Assembly: GCF_003033885.1 (NCBI RefSeq)
Contig: NZ_CP024081.1
Span: forward strand, 2,028,467-2,092,466
DNA length: 64,000 nt
Reading direction: 5' to 3'
Source of the DNA: Pseudomonas rhizophila
GTDB taxonomy: Bacteria > Pseudomonadota > Gammaproteobacteria > Pseudomonadales > Pseudomonadaceae
Shown: piece after piece, positions 1 to 11,439 of the stretch
Position numbering within the stretch: position 1 is the first letter of the stretch
Layout: every line of letters begins with the position of its first letter
The notes under the pieces: generated by a model
What the model saw: only the letters and a program-made list of their open reading frames with translations
Database searches by the model: none
Told to the model about the DNA's origin: nothing
Translations under genes and position numbers: made by a program

Positions 1-261
1 ACCAGCCACAAATTCAGGAATGAGATGCGCAAGCATGGACTCCTGCACAGCATGAGTCGTAAAGGTGAGTGCTGGGACAACGCCCCGATGGAGCGTTTCT
101 TTGGGAGCCTGAAATCAGAGTGGGTGCCAGACGATGGCTACAGCTCGGAGCATGAAGCCCGCGTGGATGTGCAACGTTATGTGATGCGATACAACAACGT
201 CAGGCTCCATAGCTACAACGACTACCGGTCGCCGGTAGCCATGGAGAAACTGGCGGCGTGA
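1..261 (+). CDS. IS3-family transposase OrfB, C-terminal part (partial at window edge)
   Basis: The reading frame is open from base 1, so the start lies upstream of the window. The visible ~86 residues are the end of an rve integrase-type catalytic core. They carry WDNAPMERFFGSLKSEW, which includes the final catalytic Glu, and then the RYNNVRLHSYNDYRSP segment found near the C terminus of IS3-group OrfB proteins. It catalyses cutting and joining of the element's ends. Whether the full copy is intact cannot be judged here. Confidence 0.85.
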   Translation, partial: TSHKFRNEMRKHGLLHSMSRKGECWDNAPMERFFGSLKSEWVPDDGYSSEHEARVDVQRYVMRYNNVRLHSYNDYRSPVAMEKLAA

Positions 262-298
262 AACCTTAACTGGTGTCCAGAATTACTTGACCAGTTCA
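1..298 (+). mobile_element. IS3-family insertion sequence, right-hand end (left part outside window)
   Basis: The end of a transposase gene is followed by 37 nt that finish in ACTTGACCAGTTCA, a CA-3' terminus typical of IS3-family right ends. The element stops at about position 298, where a REP repeat arm (GGCTCGCTCCCACA) begins abruptly. The element therefore appears to have inserted into a REP. The left end and the target duplication cannot be checked because they lie before the window. Confidence 0.75.
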
Positions 299-384
299 GG
301 CTCGCTCCCACATTGGATCTCATTGAACACAAATAGCGTGTTCGACACAGACCCCCTGTGGGAGCGAGCCTGCTCGCGATGAGG
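299..384. repeat. REP doublet (family A), left arm interrupted by IS3 element
   Basis: An inverted pair of REP sequences: the left arm keeps only GGCTCGCTCCCACA at 299-312, and the right arm is CTGTGGGAGCGAGCC plus TGCTCGCGATGAGG at 355-384. A complete left arm would begin ATCGCGAGCA, and those bases are replaced by the IS end at 298. Confidence 0.85.
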
Positions 385-405
385 CCAGGCCAGGCAACAA
401 AAACC

Positions 406-1032
406 TCAGCCCTTCAACTCCTTCAAATGCTTGTAAACCGTCGCTCGTCCCATGTTCAGCACATTCGCCACATAGTTGGACGCGCTCTTGCCCTTGAACG
501 CGCCTTCGGCATGCAGCGCCAGCACCAGTTCGCGTTTATGGTCGCGGGTCAGCAGGTTTAGGCTCAACTGACGCTCGCGCATCCAGGCGTGGAGGAAGGT
601 GTTGATCCGTTCCTGCCAGTCATCGCGAAACAGTGAGTCCGGTTGGGGGATCAACTTGCCCGGCGACAGGAACAGGTCCAGCGCGGCCTTGGCATTCTCG
701 AACAGCGAAATATTCAGATTGATGCACAGCACCGCCAGCGGGCGCCCCCCTGCATCGCGTAGGACGCTGCTGAGGCTGCGGATTTTCTGCCCGTCCCAAT
801 TGAGTTTTTCGTATGGGCCGATGTTCCGTTCGCTGATCTCTTCGCTGAGCATGTCCTCCAGGGACGAGTCATCCCCTATCACGCGCTTGGACAGGTTGTT
901 GGCGATGTAGTCGACTTTCTGCGTACGCAGGTCGTGCAGCACCACTTCGGCGTGAGGGTAGAACAGCGTGGCGATGGCGTCGGCGATGGTGCGGAAATTA
1001 TCCAGTGTCGGATCAGGTTGCGGGGCATTCAT
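406..1032 (-). CDS. dauR: YheO/DauR-type PAS-HTH transcriptional regulator of the dau operon
   Basis: About 208 residues. An N-terminal YheO-like PAS domain is followed by a C-terminal helix-turn-helix (KSASNYVANVLNMGRATVYKHLKELKG), the architecture of DauR, which controls D-arginine catabolism in P. aeruginosa. The frame is open to 1110, but I place the start at ATG 1032 (MNAPQPDPTLDNF) because the PAS homology begins right after it. It is the third gene of dauB-dauA-dauR, 88 nt after dauA, matching the PAO1 dauBAR order. It probably acts on the palindrome upstream of dauB; that part is inferred. Confidence 0.85.
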   Translation of the reverse strand: MNAPQPDPTLDNFRTIADAIATLFYPHAEVVLHDLRTQKVDYIANNLSKRVIGDDSSLEDMLSEEISERNIGPYEKLNWDGQKIRSLSSVLRDAGGRPLAVLCINLNISLFENAKAALDLFLSPGKLIPQPDSLFRDDWQERINTFLHAWMRERQLSLNLLTRDHKRELVLALHAEGAFKGKSASNYVANVLNMGRATVYKHLKELKG

Positions 1033-1120
1033 GACAGGGCTCCGGGCAGCGTCAGCGCCCCGTGAAGCAGGGGCGCGCAGGAGTGTGCCGCAATCGTGGC
1101 GATGCGTCACCTGGGTGGGT

Positions 1121-3258
<2,138 letters not shown>

Positions 3259-3282
3259 CGGGACTCCGGGGTGCTTTGTGTA

Positions 3283-3312
3283 AACTAATTTGTCCATTAT
3301 GGACTTATAGTT
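3283..3312. promoter_or_regulatory. Candidate operator upstream of dauB
   Basis: A perfect 13-nt palindrome GTCCATTATGGAC lies at 3292-3304. It is flanked by AACTA (3283-3287) on the left and TAGTT (3308-3312) on the right, extending the symmetry with one base offset. It sits 34 nt before the dauB start, where an autoregulator or DauR would be expected to bind. The binding protein is inferred. Confidence 0.55.
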
Positions 3313-3334
3313 CTGTTGGGCAATATCCCGGACG

Positions 3335-3366
3335 AAAAAAAAGCGCAGCGTTTGCGGCTGCGCTTT
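3335..3366 (-). terminator. Rho-independent terminator of rhlB
   Basis: On the minus strand the stem AAAGCGCAGC / GCTGCGCTTT (10 bp, 7-nt loop) is followed by a run of eight or more T. It lies 18 nt beyond the rhlB stop codon and separates rhlB from the dau operon. Confidence 0.9.
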
Positions 3367-3383
3367 CTGGTTCCTGACGACGG

Positions 3384-4847
3384 TTAAGGGCGTTTGCGCT
3401 CAACCGGCCGAAGCAGATGAGTCGGTGGGGTTTCGCAATTGATCTTCTTCCCCAGCAACGCTTCGATGGACGGCAACTGATAGGAGTCATCCTCACCGGC
3501 GAAGCTGATCGATACGCCAGCGGCGCCTGCACGCCCAGTACGCCCGATCCGGTGCACATAGTCATCCGGCACTTCCGGCAGGGTGAAGTTGATCACGTGG
3601 CTGATCCCGTCGATATGAATCCCGCGCCCGGCCACATCGGTGGCCACCAGCACACGGATCTTGCCTTCGCGAAAGCCTTCCAGCGTCTTGATACGCTTGT
3701 GTTGCGGCACGTCGCCCGACAACTGGGCGGCGTTGACGCCATCGCGTACCAGGCGCTCCTCGATACGGCGTACTTCGTCCTTGCGGTTGGCGAACACCAT
3801 CACACGCTCCCAACCGTTGTCGTTGACCAGGTTGTAGAGCAGCTTGTACTTGTCGGCGCCGGCCACAGCGTAGATGTGCTGCTCGACGTTTTCGCTGGCG
3901 ACGTTCAGCGCTTCGATCTCGACGATGGACGGGTCGGTGGTCCATTGCTTGGCCAGGTTCATCACGTCTTCGGTGAACGTGGCGGAAAACAGCAGGGTCT
4001 GGCGTTCGCTTTTCGGTGGGGTCTGGCGAATGATCTGGCGCACTTGCGGGATGAAGCCCATGTCGAGCATGCGGTCGGCTTCGTCCAGCACCATCACCTC
4101 GACCATGTCCAGGTGCACATCGCCGCGCTGGTTGAAGTCCAGCAGGCGTCCCGGTGTTGCCACCAGAATGTCGCAGTGACGGGCTTCGAGGTGCTTGAGC
4201 TGCTTGTCGAAGTCCATGCCGCCGACGAACGTCATGACGTTCAGTCCGGTGTACTTGGTCAGGTCGGCGGCGTCCTTGGCGATCTGCACCACCAGCTCGC
4301 GGGTCGGTGCGATGATCAGCGCCCGTGGCTCGCCCATGTAGCGTTCTTTGGGCGGCGGGGTCTGCAGCAACTGGGTAATGATGGAAATCAGGAACGCGGC
4401 GGTCTTGCCGGTGCCGGTCTGGGCGCGGCCGATGGCATCTTTACCTGCGAGGGTGAATCCCAGCACCTGCGCCTGGATTGGCGTGCAGTAGGGGAAGCCC
4501 AGGTCTTGGATGGCATGCATCAGTTCAGGGGCGAGTTTGAAATCATGGAAGCGGGTCTTGCCTTCCTGGGGTTCTACGACGAAATCCTCGAGCTTCCAGG
4601 CGACGACCGGCGGTTTTGGGGCGCGCTCGCGGCGTGGCTTGGGGGCTTCGTTGTGTGGCTGTTGCGGCGCGGGAGCGACAGGCGCGGTGGCCGCGTCTTT
4701 TTCTGTGTTCGCAACAGGCGTTGTCCGCCGCGGCTTTTTTTGCACCTCGGCACGACTCGGGCTGTGGGCAGGTGCGCTGGGGCCAGGCACGAGCTGCTCG
4801 GCCTCGCTTTTACCGAACATCTTCTTGAGTGCTTTGAGCACGGTCAT
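3384..4847 (-). CDS. rhlB: ATP-dependent DEAD-box RNA helicase RhlB
   Basis: 487 residues. A basic, proline-rich, low-complexity N-terminal extension (about 1-95) is followed by a complete DEAD-box core: Q motif near 100-125, AQTGTGKT at 142-149, PTREL near 181, DEAD at 255-258, SAT at 288-290 and HRIGRTGR at 432-439. RhlB unwinds RNA and partners RNase E in the RNA degradosome. The Pseudomonas protein differs from E. coli RhlB in its longer N terminus. It is transcribed alone, with its own terminator, and lies next to the esterase gene as in PAO1. Confidence 0.93.
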   Translation of the reverse strand: MTVLKALKKMFGKSEAEQLVPGPSAPAHSPSRAEVQKKPRRTTPVANTEKDAATAPVAPAPQQPHNEAPKPRRERAPKPPVVAWKLEDFVVEPQEGKTRFHDFKLAPELMHAIQDLGFPYCTPIQAQVLGFTLAGKDAIGRAQTGTGKTAAFLISIITQLLQTPPPKERYMGEPRALIIAPTRELVVQIAKDAADLTKYTGLNVMTFVGGMDFDKQLKHLEARHCDILVATPGRLLDFNQRGDVHLDMVEVMVLDEADRMLDMGFIPQVRQIIRQTPPKSERQTLLFSATFTEDVMNLAKQWTTDPSIVEIEALNVASENVEQHIYAVAGADKYKLLYNLVNDNGWERVMVFANRKDEVRRIEERLVRDGVNAAQLSGDVPQHKRIKTLEGFREGKIRVLVATDVAGRGIHIDGISHVINFTLPEVPDDYVHRIGRTGRAGAAGVSISFAGEDDSYQLPSIEALLGKKINCETPPTHLLRPVERKRP

Positions 4848-4946
4848 CTCATCGATTGGTTAAGGAATGTACGCCGGCCAGTGTAATGCAAGAAACGGGC
4901 GCGGCGTAGTGTGATCGTCAAGGGGTTGACATGTCCTCACGCCCGC

Positions 4947-6076
<1,130 letters not shown>

Positions 6077-7108
6077 ATGAAGTTACTGAAATCCACCCTG
6101 GCCGTCGTGACTGCAGCAGCAGTGCTCGGCGTCAGCGGGTTCGCTCAGGCGGGTGCAACCCTGGATGCCGTACAGAAGAAAGGCTTTGTGCAATGTGGCG
6201 TGAGTGATGGCTTGCCGGGTTTCTCGGTACCCGATGCAAGTGGCAAGATTCTCGGCATTGACGCGGACTTCTGCCGTGCCGTGGCGGCTGCTGTGTTTGG
6301 CGATGCGACTAAGGTGAAGTTCAGCCAGTTGAACGCCAAGGAGCGCTTCACCGCGCTGCAGTCCGGCGAAATCGACATCCTTTCGCGCAACACCACCATG
6401 ACCAGTTCCCGTGACGCGGGCATGGGCCTGAAATTTCCAGGCTTCATCACCTACTACGACGGCATCGGCTTCCTGGTAAACAACAAGCTGGGCGTCAAGA
6501 GCGCCAAGGAACTGGACGGTGCAACCATCTGCATCCAGGCCGGTACCACTACCGAGCTGAACGTCTCCGACTACTTCCGTGGCAATGGCCTCAAATACAC
6601 CCCGATCACCTTCGACACCTCCGATGAAAGCGCCAAGTCGCTGGAATCCGGTCGTTGCGACGTGCTGACCTCCGACAAGTCCCAGCTGTTTGCCCAGCGC
6701 AGCAAGCTGGCCGCGCCGAAGGACTACGTGGTTCTGCCGGAAACCATTTCCAAGGAACCACTGGGCCCGGTCGTGCGTAACGGCGATGACGAGTGGCTGG
6801 CCGTTGTGCGCTGGACTGGCTACGCCATGCTCAACGCCGAAGAAGCCGGCATCACTTCGAAGAACGTTGAAGCTGAAGCCAAATCCACCAAGAACCCGGA
6901 CGTCGCCCGTATGCTCGGCGCTGACGGTGAATATGGTAAAGACCTGAAGCTGCCCAAAGACTGGGTTGTCCAGATCGTCAAACAAGTCGGTAACTACGGT
7001 GAAGTGTTCGAGCGCAACCTCGGCAAAGGCACCCCGCTGGAAATCGATCGCGGCCTGAACGCGCTGTGGACCAACGGCGGCATTCAATACGCACCACCAG
7101 TGCGCTGA
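6077..7108 (+). CDS. aapJ: General L-amino acid ABC transporter, periplasmic binding protein
   Basis: 343 residues. A signal peptide of about 25 residues (MKLLKSTLAVVTAAAVLGVSG, then FAQAG) precedes an SBP_bac_3 domain (GVSDGLPGFSVPD, then DADFCRAVAAAVFGD). It captures a broad range of L-amino acids in the periplasm for AapQM. The ATG is preceded by a strong GGAGG. First gene of aapJQMP, 65 nt before aapQ. A CA motif next to the ribosome site suggests catabolite repression by Crc/Hfq, which is inferred. Confidence 0.93.
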   Translation: MKLLKSTLAVVTAAAVLGVSGFAQAGATLDAVQKKGFVQCGVSDGLPGFSVPDASGKILGIDADFCRAVAAAVFGDATKVKFSQLNAKERFTALQSGEIDILSRNTTMTSSRDAGMGLKFPGFITYYDGIGFLVNNKLGVKSAKELDGATICIQAGTTTELNVSDYFRGNGLKYTPITFDTSDESAKSLESGRCDVLTSDKSQLFAQRSKLAAPKDYVVLPETISKEPLGPVVRNGDDEWLAVVRWTGYAMLNAEEAGITSKNVEAEAKSTKNPDVARMLGADGEYGKDLKLPKDWVVQIVKQVGNYGEVFERNLGKGTPLEIDRGLNALWTNGGIQYAPPVR

Positions 7109-7173
7109 TGGTTCTATCACCCGGTGGGCCAACCACCGGGTGATGTTCTGTTCCATTCTTTGCGGGGCACTTC

Positions 7174-8355
7174 ATGCAAAATTCAATCGGCGCACCTAAG
7201 CAGAGGCTTAGCCTCAGCGATCCACGCGTGCGTGCCTGGGTATTTCAGATCGTCACCATTGTGGCGGTGGTTTCACTGGGCTGGTTTCTGTTCGACAACA
7301 CGCAAACCAACCTAGAGCACCGGGGCATCACCTCCGGCTTCAGCTTTCTGGAGCGCAGTGCCGGGTTCGGCATCGCTCAAACCCTGATCGACTACACCGA
7401 AGCGGACAGCTATGCCCGCGTCTTTGTCATCGGGTTGCTCAACACTCTGCTGGTGACGTTCATCGGCGTGATCCTGGCGACGATTCTCGGTTTCATTGTC
7501 GGCGTGGCCCGACTGTCGAAAAACTGGATCATCGCCAAAGTGGCAACGGTGTATGTGGAGGTTTTCCGTAATATCCCGCCACTGCTGCAGATCCTGTTCT
7601 GGTACTTCGCGGTATTCCTCACCATGCCGGGGCCCCGCGCCGCCCATAACTTCGGCGACACCTTCTTTGTCAGCAGCCGGGGCCTGAACATGCCGGCCGC
7701 GCTGGTGGCGGACGGGTTTTGGCCATTCGTGATCAGCGTCGTGCTGGCCATCGTCGCCATCGTGCTGATGACCCGCTGGGCCAACAAGCGTTTCGAAGCC
7801 ACGGGTGAGCCGTTCCATAAATTCTGGGTGGGCCTGGCGCTGTTCCTGGTAATCCCGGCGCTGTGCGCCCTGGTCTTCGGAGCCCCTGTGCACTGGGAAA
7901 TGCCGGAACTCAAGGGCTTCAACTTCGTCGGTGGCTGGGTGCTGATTCCCGAATTGCTGGCATTGACGTTGGCACTGACGGTGTACACCGCGGCGTTCAT
8001 CGCCGAGATCGTGCGTTCGGGCATCAAGTCGGTCAGCCACGGCCAGACCGAAGCCGCCCATTCCCTGGGCCTGCGTAACGGTCCGACCTTGCGCAAGGTG
8101 ATCATCCCGCAAGCCCTGCGCGTGATCATCCCGCCGCTGACCAGCCAATACCTGAACCTGGCGAAGAACTCCTCGCTGGCGGCCGGTATCGGTTATCCGG
8201 AAATGGTTTCGCTGTTTGCCGGTACGGTGCTGAACCAGACCGGGCAGGCGATCGAAGTTATTGCGATCACCATGAGCGTGTACCTGGCGATCAGTATCAG
8301 CATTTCCCTGCTGATGAACTGGTACAACAAGCGCATTGCGCTGATCGAGCGGTGA
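7174..8355 (+). CDS. aapQ: General L-amino acid ABC transporter permease AapQ
   Basis: 393 residues with several hydrophobic segments. The HisM-type inner-membrane domain is split by a long insertion, as is typical for AapQ. The cytoplasmic EAA loop (HGQTEAAHSLGLRNGPTLRKVIIPQALR) contacts AapP. Together with AapM it forms the channel. It is separated from aapM by 12 nt, so translation is probably coupled. Start ATG 7174 follows GCGGGGCACTTC, a modest ribosome site. Confidence 0.93.
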   Translation: MQNSIGAPKQRLSLSDPRVRAWVFQIVTIVAVVSLGWFLFDNTQTNLEHRGITSGFSFLERSAGFGIAQTLIDYTEADSYARVFVIGLLNTLLVTFIGVILATILGFIVGVARLSKNWIIAKVATVYVEVFRNIPPLLQILFWYFAVFLTMPGPRAAHNFGDTFFVSSRGLNMPAALVADGFWPFVISVVLAIVAIVLMTRWANKRFEATGEPFHKFWVGLALFLVIPALCALVFGAPVHWEMPELKGFNFVGGWVLIPELLALTLALTVYTAAFIAEIVRSGIKSVSHGQTEAAHSLGLRNGPTLRKVIIPQALRVIIPPLTSQYLNLAKNSSLAAGIGYPEMVSLFAGTVLNQTGQAIEVIAITMSVYLAISISISLLMNWYNKRIALIER

Positions 8356-8367
8356 GGAAAAACGCGC

Positions 8368-9465
8368 ATGACATCCCATACTTTCAAACCTGACATGCCC
8401 CCACCGAGCAGTAGCATCGGCGTGGTGGCGTGGATGCGCGCGAACATGTTCTCCAGCTGGCTCAACACCTTGCTGACGTTGTTTGCGTTCTACCTGATTT
8501 ACCTGGTCGTTCCACCGATCATCAGTTGGGCGATCCTCGACGCCAACTGGGTCGGCACCACACAGGCTGACTGCACCAAGGAGGGCGCCTGCTGGGTGTT
8601 CATCCAGCAGCGCTTCGGCCAGTTCATGTACGGCTACTATCCGACGGACCTGCGCTGGCGCGTGGACCTGACCGTGTGGTTGGCTGTCATTGGTGTGGCT
8701 CCGCTGTTCATCTCGCGCTTCCCGCGCAAGGCGGTCTACGGCCTGAGTTTCCTGGTGCTGTATCCGATCATCGCCTGGTGCCTGTTGCACGGTGGTGTAT
8801 TCGGCTTGACCACCGTGCCGACCAGCCAATGGGGCGGCCTGATGCTGACCCTGGTGATCGCCACCGTCGGTATCGCCGGGGCTTTGCCGTTGGGCATCGT
8901 GCTGGCTTTGGGGCGGCGTTCGAACATGCCGGCGATTCGTGTGGTCTGCGTGACCTTCATCGAATTCTGGCGCGGCGTGCCGTTGATCACGGTGCTGTTC
9001 ATGTCCTCGGTGATGCTGCCGCTGTTCCTGCCTGAAGGCATGAACTTCGACAAGCTGCTGCGGGCACTGATCGGCGTGATCCTGTTCCAGTCGGCCTACG
9101 TGGCTGAAGTGGTGCGTGGCGGCTTGCAAGCCATTCCCAAAGGTCAGTACGAAGCGGCCGCGGCGATGGGCCTGGGCTACTGGCGCAGCATGGGCCTGGT
9201 GATTCTGCCGCAAGCCCTGAAGATGGTGATCCCGGGTATCGTCAACACCTTCATCGCGTTGTTCAAGGACACCAGCCTGGTGATCATCATCGGCCTGTTC
9301 GACCTGCTCAACAGCGTGAAACAAGCTGCCGCCGACCCGAAATGGCTGGGCATGGCCACCGAAGGCTATGTGTTCGCCGCCCTGGTGTTCTGGATTTTCT
9401 GTTTTGGTATGTCCCGCTATTCCATGCATTTGGAACGCAAGCTGGACACTGGCCACAAGCGTTAG
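8368..9465 (+). CDS. aapM: General L-amino acid ABC transporter permease AapM
   Basis: 365 residues, the second integral membrane subunit of the importer. The EAA loop (KGQYEAAAAMGLGYWRSMGLV) lies in the C-terminal third, and the last transmembrane segments end at a short basic tail. An N-terminal region with an extra periplasmic loop containing two Cys (TQADCTKEGACW) is characteristic of AapM. Its gene lies 11 nt before aapP. Confidence 0.93.
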   Translation: MTSHTFKPDMPPPSSSIGVVAWMRANMFSSWLNTLLTLFAFYLIYLVVPPIISWAILDANWVGTTQADCTKEGACWVFIQQRFGQFMYGYYPTDLRWRVDLTVWLAVIGVAPLFISRFPRKAVYGLSFLVLYPIIAWCLLHGGVFGLTTVPTSQWGGLMLTLVIATVGIAGALPLGIVLALGRRSNMPAIRVVCVTFIEFWRGVPLITVLFMSSVMLPLFLPEGMNFDKLLRALIGVILFQSAYVAEVVRGGLQAIPKGQYEAAAAMGLGYWRSMGLVILPQALKMVIPGIVNTFIALFKDTSLVIIIGLFDLLNSVKQAAADPKWLGMATEGYVFAALVFWIFCFGMSRYSMHLERKLDTGHKR

Positions 9466-9476
9466 GAGCGTAGTTT

Positions 9477-10241
9477 ATGAGTGAAGCGATCAAACAGCCT
9501 GTGAGCCCTGAAGGCATTATTCAGATGCAGGGCGTGAACAAGTGGTACGGCCAGTTCCACGTGTTGAAAGACATCAACCTGAACGTCCAGCAGGGCGAGC
9601 GTATCGTGCTGTGCGGCCCGTCGGGTTCCGGCAAGTCCACCACCATCCGTTGCCTCAACCGCCTGGAAGAACACCAGCAGGGTCGCATCGTGGTCGATGG
9701 CGTGGAACTGACCAACGACCTCAAGCAGATCGAAGCGATCCGCCGTGAAGTCGGCATGGTGTTCCAGCACTTCAACCTGTTCCCGCACTTGACCATCCTG
9801 CAGAACTGCACCCTGGCGCCGATGTGGGTGCGCAAGATGCCCAAGCGCAAGGCCGAGGAAATCGCCATGCATTACCTGGAGCGCGTACGCATTCCAGAGC
9901 AGGCGCACAAATACCCGGGCCAGCTCTCCGGCGGCCAGCAGCAGCGTGTGGCCATCGCCCGTGCCCTGTGCATGAAACCGAAAATCATGCTGTTCGATGA
10001 ACCGACTTCGGCGCTCGACCCGGAAATGGTGAAAGAGGTTCTGGACACCATGATCGGCCTGGCCGAAGACGGCATGACCATGCTCTGCGTGACCCACGAA
10101 ATGGGCTTTGCCCGCACCGTGGCCAACCGTGTGATCTTCATGGACAAGGGCGAAATCGTCGAACAGGCCGCGCCGAACGACTTCTTCGATAACCCGCAGA
10201 ACGACCGTACCAAGCTGTTCCTGAGCCAGATTCTGCATTGA
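9477..10241 (+). CDS. aapP: General L-amino acid ABC transporter ATP-binding subunit
   Basis: 254 residues of a PAAT-family ABC ATPase. Walker A is GPSGSGKST, the signature is LSGGQQQR, Walker B is [12 protein letters not shown], and the switch His lies in VTHEMGFA. It energises AapJQM. The start ATG 9477 has TAGGAG upstream. It is the last gene of the operon and is followed by a strong terminator. Confidence 0.95.
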   Translation: MSEAIKQPVSPEGIIQMQGVNKWYGQFHVLKDINLNVQQGERIVLCGPSGSGKSTTIRCLNRLEEHQQGRIVVDGVELTNDLKQIEAIRREVGMVFQHFNLFPHLTILQNCTLAPMWVRKMPKRKAEEIAMHYLERVRIPEQAHKYPGQLSGGQQQRVAIARALCMKPKIMLFDEPTSALDPEMVKEVLDTMIGLAEDGMTMLCVTHEMGFARTVANRVIFMDKGEIVEQAAPNDFFDNPQNDRTKLFLSQILH

Positions 10242-10264
10242 TCCGGCCTTAGGCATTGAAATAG

Positions 10265-10290
10265 ACCCGGACTTGTCCGGGTTTATTTTT
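10265..10290 (+). terminator. Rho-independent terminator of aapJQMP
   Basis: The stem ACCCGGA / TCCGGGT with loop CTTG is followed by TTATTTTT, 24 nt after the aapP stop. It also lies just past the convergent mqsA stop. Confidence 0.9.
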
Positions 10291-10299
10291 GCCTGGGAT

Positions 10300-10788
10300 T
10301 CAGGGTGTCAGAACGGTTGCCTGTTCCGGATGGCGGGTAGTCAACAACTGCTTCAAATCGGTGCCCTCGCTCAGTGCGAGTACTTCCGCCATCAGGTGGG
10401 GATGACGATCGAGCAGGCGCATCAGCATGAACAGTGGTTGCGGTGGGGCGACTTCGCCACGCTCGTAACGGGAAAAGGCGTTGTGTCCGCCGCCAGACAG
10501 CAGTTTCACCGCGTCTTTTTGCGTGAGGTGCAGTTTGCGGCGGATGCGTTTCATCTCCGCCGCCATCGCCTGGGCACAATCTTCGAGCAACTGATCGCTC
10601 GCCTGGGAATAACGTTGCGCGCTGTCGGTGTCGTGATCAAATTCGATTTCACCACAGACCCGGCACTCCCATCCGGCGATGTCGTGCACCTGCCGTGCTA
10701 CCTGCTTGTAGTCGATGGTAAAGCTGCGGCCCTCAAAGTGTTGCATGGCGTCTTGAGTACCGCAGTTGACACATTGCTGCGTTTTCAT
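10300..10788 (-). CDS. mqsA: MqsA-type antitoxin with zinc and HTH domains
   Basis: 162 residues. The N-terminal zinc domain carries CxxC pairs at Cys6/Cys9 and Cys42/Cys45. The C-terminal Xre-type HTH contains GGGHNAFSRYERG, matching the DNA-recognition helix of E. coli MqsA. It neutralises MqsR and represses its own operon. The C terminus is about 25 residues longer than in E. coli MqsA. The start overlaps the mqsR stop by 4 nt (ATGA), giving the toxin-first order normal for this family. Confidence 0.9.
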   Translation of the reverse strand: MKTQQCVNCGTQDAMQHFEGRSFTIDYKQVARQVHDIAGWECRVCGEIEFDHDTDSAQRYSQASDQLLEDCAQAMAAEMKRIRRKLHLTQKDAVKLLSGGGHNAFSRYERGEVAPPQPLFMLMRLLDRHPHLMAEVLALSEGTDLKQLLTTRHPEQATVLTP

Positions 10789-11096
10789 TGGTCTTTCTCC
10801 TTGAAGGAGACTACCGGATGCCCACCGCCAGGGCGGTAGGTCACCTTGATGTAAATCTCCCGATCCTGAAATGTGGTGTGATAAACGTCCTGCCAGATTC
10901 GATGATCGGCATAGGTCGTCATCGATTTGTGCAACATCCTGTACTCCAGCGAGGCCATGATTTGCAGCATCCGGGCAGTGCTTAACGACATTCTTCGAGC
11001 GCCTTGCTGAGCGCTCATTGTGAATGCCTTGTTCCCCAGCCTGAGGACTTCGGCCTTGACGACTGCCAGGTCGTAGTGGGGTGTGCTCTTTTCCAT
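10785..11096 (-). CDS. mqsR: MqsR-type mRNA interferase toxin
   Basis: 103 residues from ATG 11096 (MEKSTPHYDLAVVK). The frame is open to 11177, but the extra residues cover the operator. It is very similar to E. coli MqsR across KSMTTYADHRIWQDVY. Residues equivalent to the catalytic set are present: Lys57, Gln69, Tyr82 and the Lys of SFKEK. In E. coli the enzyme cleaves mRNA mainly at GCU. Transcribed with mqsA. Confidence 0.92.
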   Translation of the reverse strand: MEKSTPHYDLAVVKAEVLRLGNKAFTMSAQQGARRMSLSTARMLQIMASLEYRMLHKSMTTYADHRIWQDVYHTTFQDREIYIKVTYRPGGGHPVVSFKEKDQ

Positions 11097-11117
11097 AGAA
11101 CTGTATGCCTTGTCCTT

Positions 11118-11142
11118 AAAATTACCCTTAAGGGGTAATTTT
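11118..11142. promoter_or_regulatory. Operator palindrome of mqsRA
   Basis: A perfect 10-bp inverted repeat AAAATTACCC / GGGTAATTTT with 5-nt spacer TTAAG lies 22 nt before the mqsR start. MqsA-family antitoxins repress by binding such palindromes with their HTH dimers. The sequence differs from the E. coli site. Confidence 0.75.
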
Positions 11143-11439
11143 GACCAATCGAAAATTTCGCTCCTTTTCCCTCGCATTGACCTTAGGCGGTTGCCGTCCT
11201 ACAAGAAGCTGACTAATCTGTCAGAAAATTCAACCCATGCTGCCTACCCCTGCGCTCAGTGAACGCTATCGTGACTTCCCAAGCGTCATCGGCGCGCAGT
11301 GGCGCCAGAGCTTCGTCCTCGTCCTCAACCGGTGTTCGATCTGCACATCGAATCCTCGACGCTGTCGAACAACAGGTTCGGCAATGGGCCAAGGCCCTCC
11401 GTCGACAGTTGATCAATGAACCTTGAACCAGAGCTTTCC
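11143..11439. other. Intergenic region between mqsR and the CynX-type transporter
   Basis: About 300 nt. One plus-strand frame ending in a TGA near 11424 reads RSAHRILDAVEQQVRQWAKA, faintly like the end of an FCD/GntR-type regulator. It has no start, no upstream homology and unusual codon use. It could be a decayed gene, but I cannot support a call. Confidence 0.3.

Noticed and set aside
7312..9456. 714-codon minus-strand frame opposite aapQ and aapM
   Set aside because: Artefact of GC codon bias; rich in His, Gln, Asp and Arg with no family resemblance, and it spans two membrane permease genes.
11237..11424. Possible remnant of a GntR/FCD regulator before the CynX-type gene
   Set aside because: Only about 20 residues look regulator-like and no start or DNA-binding domain is seen.
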